64,000 nucleotides of DNA from Chloroflexota bacterium (GTDB taxonomy: Bacteria > Chloroflexota > Anaerolineae > UBA4142): NCBI GenBank assembly GCA_016219275.1, contig JACRBM010000040.1:265783-329782 (forward strand). The letters run 5' to 3'. Position 1 is the first letter of the stretch. Every line of letters begins with the position of its first letter. The notes beneath the pieces are model-generated. The model saw only the letters and a list, made by a program, of their open reading frames with translations, was not told where the DNA came from and searched no databases. Both the position numbers and the translations under genes were made by a program. Shown here in pieces: positions 17,567-26,401 of the stretch.

Positions 17567-17586
17567 GCGCGGGCGCGCGCCCGCGC
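17567..17586. terminator. Perfect GC palindrome after fdhE
   Basis: GCGCGGGCGC followed by GCGCCCGCGC forms a perfect 20-bp palindrome about 5 bases past the end of the Hdr-Mvh operon. There is no T-run, so a termination role is only suggested. Confidence 0.4.
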
Positions 17587-17590
17587 CAGT

Positions 17591-18427
17591 TCAACCAGCG
17601 ATTAGGTTTCGACGGTTAACTCGTTCAACGAGGTCGAGCGTTAGCCGCAGATTGCGCTCGACGACGAGGGAATGCTCGTCGTGAACCTGACGCAAGTTCA
17701 TCATCCGCAGCGCGCCGCCGCATTTAGCGCACGCGGAAACCAGGATGGCTGGGGCATCGGTCGCGGCGCTGGTGAGTTGATCGGGGTCATCGCATCCACA
17801 GAGCGGACAGGCGGAGCGCCAAAACGTCCATTCGAAATCGCACCGCGAACAGATTAGCCGGCGCGCGCCAGTCTCTTTTTCGAACGCGCCAAAATCCGGT
17901 TTGCCGCCGCACACTGGACAGCGCGGGCGATACCACGTGCTCGCGTCCACATACGCGCCGAGCGATTTGGCGTACTTGCGCAACGTTGGATGCAACGCTT
18001 GATTGAAAACAAAGGCAAGGAGTAAATCCGCTGCGCCATGCTCCCTGCCTCGCTCTATGCGCTCCTGGTCGAGATAACGTTCCGCCACGTTGGCAAGCGA
18101 CGCGTACTCGTGGCACAACCAATCGCGAATGTCTTCGAGTGTCGGCGCCCACTCTGGGAAATGGTTCGCTGTGACCAGACAGATCCGATGGCAGAGCGTC
18201 GCCAACACCATGCGGTCTATCTCGATTTCCGCTGGACACAGAATCGGCTGCCATTGTTTCAAGCGCGCGAGGGCTTGGCTCGCCTGGGTCTCGCAATCGC
18301 CGCGGCGGGGTTCGGCGCGCGCTTGCAGGGCAAGCATCGCGAGCCAATACGCGACGACGCCGGAATGATTCGCGCGGTTCGCGGCTTGCGCGTACAGTTT
18401 TTCCCGAATGCGATCGTAACCGATCAT
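17591..18427 (-). CDS. fdhE: FdhE-like formate dehydrogenase accessory protein, at end of the Hdr-Mvh operon
   Basis: Predicted 278 aa. The C-terminal half carries the rubredoxin-like cysteine pairs of FdhE: CPVCGGKPDFGAF, CSRCDFEWTFW, CPLCGCDDP and CAKCGGAL. FdhE proteins bind iron and help insert or mature the metal centre of exported formate dehydrogenases. The gene starts 9 bases after the cNMP-binding gene, so it is cotranscribed with the hydrogenase complex and not with the formate dehydrogenase, which has its own paralogue at 26848-27657. This paralogue may serve the same FDH or the Hdr-Mvh system. Confidence 0.82.
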   Translation of the reverse strand: MIGYDRIREKLYAQAANRANHSGVVAYWLAMLALQARAEPRRGDCETQASQALARLKQWQPILCPAEIEIDRMVLATLCHRICLVTANHFPEWAPTLEDIRDWLCHEYASLANVAERYLDQERIERGREHGAADLLLAFVFNQALHPTLRKYAKSLGAYVDASTWYRPRCPVCGGKPDFGAFEKETGARRLICSRCDFEWTFWRSACPLCGCDDPDQLTSAATDAPAILVSACAKCGGALRMMNLRQVHDEHSLVVERNLRLTLDLVERVNRRNLIAG

Positions 18428-18436
18428 CGTCCCTCT

Positions 18437-18898
18437 TTACGCGGGTTGGCGCGCCGCCGCCAATTCCACGCGCGCAAAGTGTAAGCGTTCGATTGAGATT
18501 TGCGCGACCTGGCGCATCAACGCATAGCCCATTTTGCAGTCCACTTCGCACAGCGCGCGCAACGCCTTGGCTTCGACTTGGAGGATGCGGCTGGGACTGG
18601 CGACCCGCGCGGTAGCGGTGAGCGTGTACGGCTCGATAAGCGCGGAGATGCCGAACGCTTCACCGATGCTCACATCGCCGACGAGAAATTGATCTTTGGG
18701 ATCGCCGCTTGCGGCGTAGTACAAATCCACACTGCCTTCCATCAGCAAATAGAGCGCCTCGACCGGTTGCCCTTCCGCAAACAGAATCGTGTTCGCATCC
18801 GCTTGGATTTCTTCGGTCACCATCGCAATCGCTTTTTGCTGATCCTCATTCAAGCAACAAAAGAACGGATAGCGGCGGAGAACTTCGGGGGAAATCAT
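18437..18898 (-). CDS. Cyclic nucleotide-binding domain protein without DNA-binding domain
   Basis: Predicted 153 aa. A Crp/Fnr-type beta-roll spans about residues 10-125, with TILFAEGQPVEALYLLMEGS and VSIGEAFGISALIEPYTLTATARV followed by a helix. The protein ends about 25 residues after the beta-roll, so the winged helix of true CRP proteins is missing. It is therefore probably a ligand-sensing or scaffold subunit and not a transcription factor. The same-strand position inside the Hdr-Mvh operon (between the protease and fdhE) suggests a role with the hydrogenase complex. Confidence 0.8.
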   Translation of the reverse strand: MISPEVLRRYPFFCCLNEDQQKAIAMVTEEIQADANTILFAEGQPVEALYLLMEGSVDLYYAASGDPKDQFLVGDVSIGEAFGISALIEPYTLTATARVASPSRILQVEAKALRALCEVDCKMGYALMRQVAQISIERLHFARVELAAARQPA

Positions 18899-18919
18899 GG
18901 CTCCTCCTTGAGATTAGTT

Positions 18920-18989
18920 AACAGTGAACAGTGAACAGTGAACAGTGGGACAGTGGGACAGTGTTCAGTATTCAGTATTCAGCGTTCAG
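18920..18989. repeat. Two heptamer arrays (AACAGTG x4, then YRTTCAG x4)
   Basis: Four perfect AACAGTG units (18920-18947) are followed by two GGACAGTG units. Next come TGTTCAG, TATTCAG, TATTCAG and CGTTCAG (18962-18989), which are the reverse complement of the array at 7715-7742. Confidence 0.8.
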
Positions 18990-19458
18990 TCAATTGAGTG
19001 ATAACAAGACGAACCGCGTCGGGAATCGCGCGCGCGACGGCAGGCGAGAGTTCTTCGGAAAAATCGTACACCTGTTGGGATTCGATTCCGACGATGACAA
19101 TGGCGCGCGGCAACATCGCACCCATTTGGCGTCCGACCTCTAGCGCGGTTTGCAAATTCGTTTCGTGCGCCGAGGCGAGATGGCTCGCGGCATCCTTCGG
19201 CAAATTCTCCAAACGAAAGCAACTCACACTGCCTTGCGACGCACGCCCGGTGTTGATCGCGTCCACGATGATCACGCGCTCGTAACCGACGAGGCGTTCC
19301 ATCAACGACAAGCCGCCGCCGGCGTGATAGTCTATTTCGTATTGCGTGTAGCGCGCCGCGTTGGCGTCAAGCGACGCGGCGACTTGTTCGACGATACGCC
19401 AGCCCACGCCATCGTCACCGAGAAGTGGATTGCCGAGACCGAGAACAAGTACTTTCAT
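18979..19458 (-). CDS. Hydrogenase maturation protease (HyaD/HycI family)
   Basis: Predicted 159 aa from ATG 19458. It begins MKVLVLGLGNPLLGDDGVG, the family hallmark with the nickel-sensing Glu/Asp replaced by Asp in LGDDGVG. It also contains DYHAGGGLSLMERL and VIIVDAINTG. Such endopeptidases remove the C-terminal peptide of the [NiFe] large subunit after nickel insertion. The adjacent upstream gene is a large subunit with DPCFGCATH plus a C-terminal extension, a fitting substrate. No hyp accessory genes are present in the window. Confidence 0.9.
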   Translation of the reverse strand: MKVLVLGLGNPLLGDDGVGWRIVEQVAASLDANAARYTQYEIDYHAGGGLSLMERLVGYERVIIVDAINTGRASQGSVSCFRLENLPKDAASHLASAHETNLQTALEVGRQMGAMLPRAIVIVGIESQQVYDFSEELSPAVARAIPDAVRLVITQLTER

Positions 19459-19489
19459 CGTATCAAGCAATTCCAACGGCAGGGGTGCA

Positions 19490-19553
19490 AGGGAGTAGGG
19501 GGGCAGAGGAGAATTCGGTACGCTCCCCTGCTCCTCTGCCTCTCTGCTCCCCG
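19490..19553. repeat. C-rich/G-rich hairpin between mvhA and protease
   Basis: GGGGTGCAAGGGAGTAGGGG...GCAGAGGAG is mirrored by CTCCCCTGCTCCTCTGCC...CTGCTCCCC. It is an intra-operon hairpin of the same class as 5694-5805. Confidence 0.7.
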
Positions 19554-19555
19554 GC

Positions 19556-21022
19556 TTAACAATGTTGCTTTAGAACCTCAACCACCTCGCCGCGCGCGTC
19601 GCGCACCGTCACTTGCAGCGGCATCTGACCTGGGAACGAATGCGTCGCGCATCCGAAACACGGGTCGTACGCGCGGAACGCCATCTCGACGCGATTCAAC
19701 ATGCCTTCGCTAACGATCGTTCCTTTTTTGATGAAACTCGCGGCGGCTTTTTTGATGCTCATGCTGATCGGCGCGTAATTGTTAGTCGTGCCGACGATGA
19801 GATTCACCTTCGTCAGAATACCGCGTTCGTCCGTCCAATAGTGATGCGTCAGCGTCCCGCGCGGCGCTTCGACAATGCCGACGCCTTCGGTCGGCGTTTC
19901 GGTTGGTATCGCGCGGAAATTATCGGACGTAATTTCCGGATCAGTCGCCAGTTCGACCCAGCGTTCCGCCGCGTACAACAATTCGATCAGGCGCGCCCAG
20001 TGCGTCGCGAGGCGTTGGTGCACCGGCTTGCCGCCGAGTGCGTTGTAGAACTTGTCGTACTCGGCTTGCGCGAGCGGCGTCGCCATGCCGTCCGCCGCGT
20101 TGAGCCGCGAGAGCGGCGTCGCGCTGTACACGCCGGACTCGACGCCGTCGGTAAAACCATTCCAACCGATTTTCTTAAGGTACGGAAATTTCAAGTACGT
20201 CCACGGCTCGACGCGCTCGGCAATCCAATCGGGATACTCGTGCGGCGCGTACTTGCCGATGCGTTTGCCCTCCGGGTCAACCACGCTGACCAAGCCGTCG
20301 TAGAAATTCACCTTGTTGTTCGCGTCCACCGTGCCGATAGAGTACGTGCGATGCATATACGCATCGCCCAGCACCAAGTCCACGTACGCCTTGTTGCTCA
20401 ACACAATGTCGCCGAACAATTTCAAACTGAACTGCGCGAACTCGATTGCCCAGCGACCCAGTTTTTCGATTTCGACGCGCTGTTCCTCGGTGATACCTTT
20501 CGACAAGCCGCCGGGAATCGAAGTGCAGGGATGCACCTTGCGCCCGCCGATCATTTCGATGACGGTGTGCCCGGCGCGGCGCGCCTGAATCACCTTGCCG
20601 CCGATTTCGAGTCCGACTTTGTGAATGACACCCAGGATGTTGCGTTCGGCGACCGGCGCATCGGGACCCATCACGAAATCGGGACCGCCGAGCGCGTAGA
20701 AATGCGTCGTGTGATCGGTGACGTAGAACGCGCTGTACAACAACTCGCGCAACAGTTTTGCCGGACGCGGCGGGTCAAGGTGATACACCGCGTCGCACGC
20801 CTTGGCGGCTGCCATGTGATGCGCTTCAGGGCAAACGCCGCAGATGCGTCCGGTTAGCACCGGCATTTCCTCGACGGGACGACCGACGCAAAAGCGTTCA
20901 AACCCGCGTAGTTCGGGAATCTGAAAGTACGTATTCGCGACATCGCCTTCGTCGTTCAAGAAAATTTCGATCTTGCCGTGACCCTCTAATCGCGTTATCG
21001 GATCTATTGTGATTCGTTGCAT
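19556..21022 (-). CDS. mvhA: [NiFe] hydrogenase large subunit, group 3 MvhA/HoxH-like
   Basis: Predicted 488 aa from ATG 21022 (MQRITIDPITRLEGHGK), with GGAGGAAAC as ribosome site. The four nickel-ligand cysteines are present in two motifs: GRICGVCPEAHH (N-terminal) and DPCFGCATH (C-terminal). About 29 residues follow the C-terminal motif and are expected to be cleaved by the protease encoded next door. The gene lies in an operon with mvhG, mvhD and hdrABC, which matches the F420-non-reducing MvhADG partner of HdrABC. The expected reaction is reversible H2 oxidation feeding the HdrA flavin for bifurcation. It is cytoplasmic, with no signal in the small subunit. Physiological direction is unknown. 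Confidence 0.9.
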   Translation of the reverse strand: MQRITIDPITRLEGHGKIEIFLNDEGDVANTYFQIPELRGFERFCVGRPVEEMPVLTGRICGVCPEAHHMAAAKACDAVYHLDPPRPAKLLRELLYSAFYVTDHTTHFYALGGPDFVMGPDAPVAERNILGVIHKVGLEIGGKVIQARRAGHTVIEMIGGRKVHPCTSIPGGLSKGITEEQRVEIEKLGRWAIEFAQFSLKLFGDIVLSNKAYVDLVLGDAYMHRTYSIGTVDANNKVNFYDGLVSVVDPEGKRIGKYAPHEYPDWIAERVEPWTYLKFPYLKKIGWNGFTDGVESGVYSATPLSRLNAADGMATPLAQAEYDKFYNALGGKPVHQRLATHWARLIELLYAAERWVELATDPEITSDNFRAIPTETPTEGVGIVEAPRGTLTHHYWTDERGILTKVNLIVGTTNNYAPISMSIKKAAASFIKKGTIVSEGMLNRVEMAFRAYDPCFGCATHSFPGQMPLQVTVRDARGEVVEVLKQHC

Positions 21023-21034
21023 GTTTCCTCCGTC

Positions 21035-21126
21035 TAGTTCGATAGTTCGATAGTGCAATAGTGCGATAGCTGAACGACCTAGTATGACAACTAACGCACT
21101 AACCAACTATTGCACTAACGCACTAT
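21035..21126. repeat. Iterated GATAGTGC-type array between mvhG and mvhA
   Basis: TTCGATAGTTCGATAGTGC...GTGCGATAGC is followed by complementary CTAACGCACTA...ATTGCACTAACGCACTAT. It belongs to the same family as 14061-14133 and 58761-58844, and again sits between two cotranscribed genes. Confidence 0.75.
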
Positions 21127-22103
21127 CCTTTCCACGCATCCTTGCTCGCGCGTAACAGTGACCCAGACATGCCAAACCGATAAAACATTCCGGCTGGGTC
21201 GGGGATGCCGTCGAGGATTTGTTCGACCTGCTTGGGATCGCGCGCGTCAATGACCGACGCGACCGCGGAGAGCAAGCGCGCACCCTGATCCATCGCGCCG
21301 TCCGTCGCGCCGTAACATCCCACGCACGGCATACTCGCGGTCGGACACGCCGCACCGCAACCGCCGCGCGTCGCGGGTCCGTTGCACAACACACCTTGTT
21401 CGAGCAAGCACAGCGTCGGATCGGGTTTGATGTCTTGGATGCGAACGAACTGCGTGATCTTTTTCTCGTTGCGCGCGCGCTGACATTCTTCGCACACAGT
21501 CGAGGCGCCCGCGCCGATGACCGCGCCCTTGGGCGGCAACTCGGCTTTGCCTTGCAACACCTGGATCACCAAATCAATCACCGCCGCGATTTGATGCGAT
21601 TCGGGCGGACAGCCCGGCATATAGTAATCTACAGGCACGACTTGTTCGAGCGTTTTCACAACGGGATACATTTCCGGAATCGTGATTTCGCCTTCGGGCA
21701 TAGTCCAACGCGTTTGCGGCAGGATGTGGTTCGGGTTCTCCGTCGAAATGGTATTGAACGCGGTGTCGAAGATGGATTGTTTGTCGCTGAGATTCGCCAG
21801 CGCGGGGATGCCGCCCTCGGTCGCGCACGCGCCGAACGCGACGAGCAGTTGCGATTTACGGCGCAGCAAGCGTGCAATGTGTTCGTTCTCGTCGTTGCGA
21901 ATCGCGCCGTTGAACAAGGTCAATAAGATAGACTTGTCCTCCATCGCTTGTACATCTTTGTATTTCGCGTCCATTGCGACGGGCCAAAACACGACGTCGA
22001 AATTCGCGTCCACGTCGAGAATTTTTTCGTGCGTGTTCAGCACCGCGATTTCGCAGCCGCCGCACGACGCCGACCAGTACATTGCGAATTTAGGTTTGCT
22101 CAT
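21123..22103 (-). CDS. mvhG: [NiFe] hydrogenase small subunit, MvhG-like
   Basis: Predicted 326 aa from ATG 22103 (MSKPKFAMYWSASCGGCEIA), with GGAGGTG upstream and overlapping the mvhD stop (ATGA). The proximal cluster ligands are suggested by SCGGCE, GACATEGG and PGCPPES. The C-terminal part has additional cysteines (CEECQRAR, CLLEQGVLCNGPATRGGCG, CPTASMPCVGCYGATDG) for further FeS clusters. No Tat signal is present, so it is cytoplasmic. It transfers electrons from the NiFe site to MvhD and HdrA. Confidence 0.9.
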   Translation of the reverse strand: MSKPKFAMYWSASCGGCEIAVLNTHEKILDVDANFDVVFWPVAMDAKYKDVQAMEDKSILLTLFNGAIRNDENEHIARLLRRKSQLLVAFGACATEGGIPALANLSDKQSIFDTAFNTISTENPNHILPQTRWTMPEGEITIPEMYPVVKTLEQVVPVDYYMPGCPPESHQIAAVIDLVIQVLQGKAELPPKGAVIGAGASTVCEECQRARNEKKITQFVRIQDIKPDPTLCLLEQGVLCNGPATRGGCGAACPTASMPCVGCYGATDGAMDQGARLLSAVASVIDARDPKQVEQILDGIPDPAGMFYRFGMSGSLLRASKDAWKG

Positions 22104-22576
22104 GCGGGCACCTCCTCCAAACCTTGCGAAAGTTGCTCGCTCTGCGCCTTCGCAAGAGTCCGGCGCGTGTGCCAATTGAGCGGACCGAGCGCGCGGACTT
22201 GCTCGACGATTTGGGTCGCCTGCTCGGCAAAGTACGCGCCTTCCGCCGCGCTCGCCCAAATCAGTTTGATGCGTTGCGGCTCGATGCCGAACGACGCGAG
22301 CAAACGTGTGAGCAACAGATACCGGCTTTGCGTCTTGTAATTTTGTTCGAGGTAATGGCAATCGCCGGGATGACAACCGCTAATCAGCACGCCATCCGCG
22401 CCGTCCGCAAACGCTTTCAACACGAACGTTGGATCCAATCGCCCCGAACACATCAAGCGAATCAAACGCAAGTTTGGCGGATATTTCATCCGTCCCAGCC
22501 CAGCCATGTCTGCCGCGCGATAACTACACCAGTTGCAGGTGAATCCGATTATCAATGGTTCGAATTTGTCAGGCAT
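22100..22576 (-). CDS. mvhD: MvhD-family iron-sulfur electron-transfer subunit
   Basis: Predicted 158 aa. It has the hallmark FTCNWCSYRAADMAG, then RLMCSGRLDP, GADGVLISGCHPGDCHY and a cysteine-poor C-terminus. MvhD-type proteins hold a [2Fe-2S] cluster and bridge the hydrogenase (MvhAG) to HdrA. Length is slightly above the usual 140 residues. It overlaps mvhG by four bases and follows hdrA. Confidence 0.92.
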   Translation of the reverse strand: MPDKFEPLIIGFTCNWCSYRAADMAGLGRMKYPPNLRLIRLMCSGRLDPTFVLKAFADGADGVLISGCHPGDCHYLEQNYKTQSRYLLLTRLLASFGIEPQRIKLIWASAAEGAYFAEQATQIVEQVRALGPLNWHTRRTLAKAQSEQLSQGLEEVPA

Positions 22577-22582
22577 ACTTAT

Positions 22583-22632
22583 CCTCCATATTCCCTCCCC
22601 TGTCGAAGACGGGGGAGGGTAGGGTGGGGGTC
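22583..22632. repeat. C-rich hairpin between hdrA and mvhD
   Basis: CCCTCCCCTGTCGAAGACGGGGGAGGG forms a stem-loop. It is followed by a second inverted pair, AACGCGGGGACAG and CTATCCCCGCGTT (22635-22693). Same class as the hairpins at 5694 and 60400. Confidence 0.65.
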
Positions 22633-22697
22633 GTAACGCGGGGACAGTCGGCGCGGAACCCTCGTCACGAGCACGCGCGCTATCCCCGCGTTCTCAC

Positions 22698-24728
22698 TCA
22701 TGCTGGGACGGGTTCGGTCGCCTCAGTGATGGGAACGCCATTCTCCATCAACAGTCCGCGCAACTGTGCCAACACCTGGTCGTTGCTGAACACCGTGCCG
22801 CTGATCGCGCCGGCGGGGCACGCGGCGACGCAGGTACCGCAGCCCTGGCACAACGCCGGATTCACTTCCGAGTACGCGCGGTTGCCGTTGTATTTCGCGA
22901 CGAACGTGATCGCGTTGAACGGGCACAGGTTGTTGCAGATGCGACAACCGGAACAATGTTCCTTGTCAATGCTCGCGCGCACCGGTTCGAGCGAAATTTG
23001 CTTCTGCTGAATTTTGCCGATGACGCGCGCTGCCGCCGCAGCGCCTTGCGAGACCGCCGCCGGAATATCCTTCGGACCCTGGGCACAGCCCGCGATGTAA
23101 ATGCCTTCGGTCATCGTCGCGACCGGATCGAGCTTGGGATGTTTCTCGATGAACCAGCCGTTCATGCTGCACGAGATGCCGAAAATCTTGCCGACTTGTT
23201 TCGCGTCCGCGCGCGGTTCCAGCCCCACTGAAAGAATCACCATATCCACCGGGATACGGCGTTGCTGTCCGATGAGCGTGTCCTCTGCCTGAATGATGAG
23301 TTTACCTTCCTCGCCCGGCAAGCGCGCGGCATCGGTCACTTCGGCGACGCGCCCGCGCACGAACAGCGTTCCTTCCTCGAGCACGCGTTGATAGAATTCG
23401 TCGTAATCCTTGAACGCGGTGCGAATGTCGAGATAAAAGTTGTACACGGTCGCGCCGGTTTTTTCCTTGACCAGGTGCGCGAATTTCAAACTCTGCATAC
23501 AACAGATATTCGAACAATAATTGTTGTGCCGCTTGTCGCGACTGCCGACGCAGTGAATGATGCCGACGGTTTTTGGTACGGTCACGCCATCGCGCAAAAA
23601 GATTTTGCCGCCGGTCGGTCCCGCCGCGTTCGTCAATCGCTCGAATTCGAGACTCGTGAAGACGTTGGCGAGGCGACCGTAACCGTACTGCGGAATGCGG
23701 CGCGCGTTGAAGAGATCGTAGCCGGTCGCCAGAATGATGTTGCCGACTTGCAAGGTCAGCGTCTCGTCGTGTTGTTTGAAATCAATCGCGCCGGTCGGAC
23801 AGAATTTTTCGCACGCCTTGCACGTTCCTTTTTGAAAGAACGTGCAATTCGCGCGATCAATCACCGGATATTTCGGAATCGCTTGCGGGAACGGTTTGTA
23901 GACCGCTTTGCGATAACCCAGCCCGGCTTCGAAAACCTGGTCTACCACTTTTTTCGGACACTTGTCCTGGCATACACCGCACCCGTTGCACAAATCGGTG
24001 TTGATGTAGCGCGCTTTGCGTTTTACGGTCGCAGTGAAATTGCCAACGTATCCATCCACGTTCGTCACTTCGCTATAACTCAACAGCGTGATGTTGGGAT
24101 GGTTGCCGACCGAAACCATTTTCGGCGTGAGAATGCACGCGGAGCAATCGAGCGTCGGGAATGTTTTGTCGAACTGCGCCATGTGTCCGCCGATGGACGG
24201 CTCACGCTCCACGAGATAGACCGGCGTGCCGCTGTCCGCGATTTCGAGCGCGGCTTGAATGCCGGCGACTCCGCCGCCGACGACCATCGTCGCCGGATGA
24301 ATCGGCACGCGGAGCGGTTCGAGCGGTTCGTGATATTCCACACGTTCGACCGCGCCGGAGATCAACGCCATCGCTTTCTCGGTCGCGGCGAGCGAATCGG
24401 TGTGCACCCAGGATACTTGCTCGCGAATCGAAACGAGTTCGCACAGATAGCCGTTCAGCCCGGCGCGGGCGCACGCGTTGCGAAACGTTTGCTCGTGCAA
24501 GTGCGGCGAGCACGCGGCGACGACGACGCGCGTCAGTCCCAGTTCCTTGATGTCTTTTTCGATCATCTCTTGACCGGGACTGGAGCACATGAATTTGTAA
24601 TCGCGCGCGATGACGACGCCGCGCGGTTTGAGTCGTTCGCCCGCCCACTTCGCCGTGTTCTCGCAATCCACCATGCCGGCGATGTTGCTGCCGCAATGAC
24701 AAATATAAACGCCAATGCGTTGAGTCAT
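22698..24728 (-). CDS. hdrA: Heterodisulfide reductase subunit A-like flavoprotein (HdrA)
   Basis: Predicted 676 aa. The N-terminus IGVYICHCGSNIAGMVD is typical of HdrA. The FAD site is MVVGGGVAGIQAALEIADSG (about residue 150), followed by SIGGHMAQFDKTFPTLDCSACI. Ferredoxin motifs are CNGCGVCQDKCPKK and CKACEKFCP in the middle, then CSGCRICNNLCPFNA and CQGCGTCVAACPAG near the C-terminus. HdrA is the bifurcating flavin subunit that passes electrons from MvhADG to ferredoxin and to HdrBC. The bacterial acceptor for HdrB is unknown because bacteria lack CoM-S-S-CoB. It begins 3 bases after hdrB. Single-polypeptide HdrA without an MvhD fusion. Confidence 0.93.
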   Translation of the reverse strand: MTQRIGVYICHCGSNIAGMVDCENTAKWAGERLKPRGVVIARDYKFMCSSPGQEMIEKDIKELGLTRVVVAACSPHLHEQTFRNACARAGLNGYLCELVSIREQVSWVHTDSLAATEKAMALISGAVERVEYHEPLEPLRVPIHPATMVVGGGVAGIQAALEIADSGTPVYLVEREPSIGGHMAQFDKTFPTLDCSACILTPKMVSVGNHPNITLLSYSEVTNVDGYVGNFTATVKRKARYINTDLCNGCGVCQDKCPKKVVDQVFEAGLGYRKAVYKPFPQAIPKYPVIDRANCTFFQKGTCKACEKFCPTGAIDFKQHDETLTLQVGNIILATGYDLFNARRIPQYGYGRLANVFTSLEFERLTNAAGPTGGKIFLRDGVTVPKTVGIIHCVGSRDKRHNNYCSNICCMQSLKFAHLVKEKTGATVYNFYLDIRTAFKDYDEFYQRVLEEGTLFVRGRVAEVTDAARLPGEEGKLIIQAEDTLIGQQRRIPVDMVILSVGLEPRADAKQVGKIFGISCSMNGWFIEKHPKLDPVATMTEGIYIAGCAQGPKDIPAAVSQGAAAAARVIGKIQQKQISLEPVRASIDKEHCSGCRICNNLCPFNAITFVAKYNGNRAYSEVNPALCQGCGTCVAACPAGAISGTVFSNDQVLAQLRGLLMENGVPITEATEPVPA

Positions 24729-24731
24729 GGT

Positions 24732-25715
24732 TTACTCCTCCTGCCCCGGCATTTCCGGCATCGGCAGCGCCTCTTTCGATTTGCGCGGCGGGCGCGCCGG
24801 TTTTTCCTCAGCGGGTGGCGGTACTTCAACGCCGAGGCGCGCCAACGCCGGACGCGCGTCCACGATTTCCGAACCGATACCCAGGGTTGCCGCGTTCATG
24901 CCGAATGCCAAGCCCATCATCTGCGTAAAGTACAGCACGGGCACGTGATAGTTCGATTTGTAGAACCGATTCATCGCGCCCTGAAAGCCGTCGAGGTTCA
25001 GTTGACACATCGGGCACACGGTCACGATCATGTCGGCGTTGTAATCCGCCGCGCCCTTGACCAAACGCTGAATCAAATCGAACGCGACCGATTCGCTGAT
25101 CTGGGTCATGTGTCCGCCGCAACAGTGCGCTTTCATTGGATAGTCCACGACTTCCGCGCCCAATACCTTGAGCAATTTGTCGAGCGCGGTCGGATATTCC
25201 GGATCGTCTACCTGTCCGTAGAACGCGGGGCGACCGATCAAGCACCCATAGTACGGCGCGATGCGTAAACCCTTGAGCGGTCTGGTCACGCGTTGCGCGA
25301 CCGCGGCGTACCCGACATCATTGACGATCACGTCGAGCAAGTGCCGCGTCTTGATCGAGCCAGGTTTGTACTGCAAGCCGGCTTCGGCGAGCGCGAGGTT
25401 CACTTTCGTCGCGAGCGACGCATCCTCGGTCAAGTACGTGTCGGCTTTGCACAAGTTGAGATAGCACGCGCTGCACGGCGCGATCATTTCGGTGAAATGA
25501 TCCATCCGCGCGGCGAGCGCGAGATTGCGCGCGACGAGCGCGTACGCCGCCATCCGATTCAACGCGATGTACTCGGTCGCGCCGCAACAATTCCAATCGT
25601 CCACTTCGGTTAACTCGATGCCGAGCGGCGGGGTCACGGCGAGCGTGGACTGCCAGTACGGAAAACCTGCCGCGCCTTTTTCGAGCGAGCAACCGGGAAA
25701 TACGCTGTACTTCAT
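24732..25715 (-). CDS. hdrB: Heterodisulfide reductase subunit B-like protein (HdrB)
   Basis: Predicted 327 aa from ATG 25715 (MKYSVFPGCSLEKGAAGFPY), overlapping the hdrC stop (ATGA). Two CCG-type cysteine motifs are seen: WNCCGATEY with CSACYLNLC, and GCLIGRP with KAHCCGGHMTQ and CPMCQLNL. These are the ligands of the unusual [4Fe-4S] clusters of HdrB. The C-terminus is longer than usual, with a Pro/Lys/Glu-rich tail of about 35 residues. It is the thiol/disulfide-reducing site of the complex. The natural substrate in this organism is unknown. Confidence 0.92.
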   Translation of the reverse strand: MKYSVFPGCSLEKGAAGFPYWQSTLAVTPPLGIELTEVDDWNCCGATEYIALNRMAAYALVARNLALAARMDHFTEMIAPCSACYLNLCKADTYLTEDASLATKVNLALAEAGLQYKPGSIKTRHLLDVIVNDVGYAAVAQRVTRPLKGLRIAPYYGCLIGRPAFYGQVDDPEYPTALDKLLKVLGAEVVDYPMKAHCCGGHMTQISESVAFDLIQRLVKGAADYNADMIVTVCPMCQLNLDGFQGAMNRFYKSNYHVPVLYFTQMMGLAFGMNAATLGIGSEIVDARPALARLGVEVPPPAEEKPARPPRKSKEALPMPEMPGQEE

Positions 25716-26311
25716 GCGGCGCCTCCCATGATTTGCGCGTCGTCCTGGGTTTCCAACTCTTTGGCTTTGGCGAGGATCGCTTTCAGTCCGTCCATGCCCT
25801 TGATGCGTTTGGGCGTGAAACTGATGCGTCCTTTCGTGACCATACTCACACCCATGTCGGCGATCTTGAACACGCCGAACGGATTGTGCCGCAGCATGTG
25901 TTGCGACATCAGACCCAGTTCGAACGCGCGTCCATAACTCTCGACGGTTGCGATAAACGTCTTGGAAAAATCCGGCGCGGTCGAATCGTCGAACAACTTG
26001 GTCTTGACGGAGAAGCGCTTCAAGGTGTACATCAGATCGGTGACGTGCACCTCTTGCGGACAGCGCACCATGCAATAGTAGCACGACACACAAAACCAGG
26101 GCGTGTTACTCTGCAGGACTTGATCTTTCATCCCCGCGCGTACCATCGCGAAGAGTTGCCGCGGGGTGTGGCGCATGTCGGGACCCGAAGGGCACGAGCC
26201 GCCGCACGTGCCGCACTGAATACACATCACGAGGCGCGGATCGCCGGGGGTGGCGGCAACGACTTGATCGAGGAATGTGATCGGGCGTACCGCCGGCGTG
26301 GTTTGGTGCAT
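25712..26311 (-). CDS. hdrC: Heterodisulfide reductase subunit C-like ferredoxin (HdrC)
   Basis: Predicted 199 aa from ATG 26311 (MHQTTPAVRPITFLDQVV), chosen because GGAGGG lies six bases upstream. Two [4Fe-4S] motifs are present: CIQCGTCGGSCPSG and CVSCYYCMVRCPQE. The C-terminal part is helical. HdrC carries electrons from HdrA to HdrB. It is the first gene of the nine-gene redox operon. An upstream element at 26402-26473 is shared with the formate dehydrogenase operon. Confidence 0.92.
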   Translation of the reverse strand: MHQTTPAVRPITFLDQVVAATPGDPRLVMCIQCGTCGGSCPSGPDMRHTPRQLFAMVRAGMKDQVLQSNTPWFCVSCYYCMVRCPQEVHVTDLMYTLKRFSVKTKLFDDSTAPDFSKTFIATVESYGRAFELGLMSQHMLRHNPFGVFKIADMGVSMVTKGRISFTPKRIKGMDGLKAILAKAKELETQDDAQIMGGAA

Positions 26312-26401
26312 AAAACCCTCCTTGCTAGCGAGCGAATCCACTGGGGAGTCGAACAAAACCAAACTGAGATGAAACCTCCGCGTTCCATCCTGACTACAGT
26401 C

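Noticed and set aside
23262..25268. Plus-strand open frame of 668 codons opposite hdrA and hdrB
   Set aside because: Arg/His-rich composition and exact mirroring of the Hdr genes mark it as a shadow.
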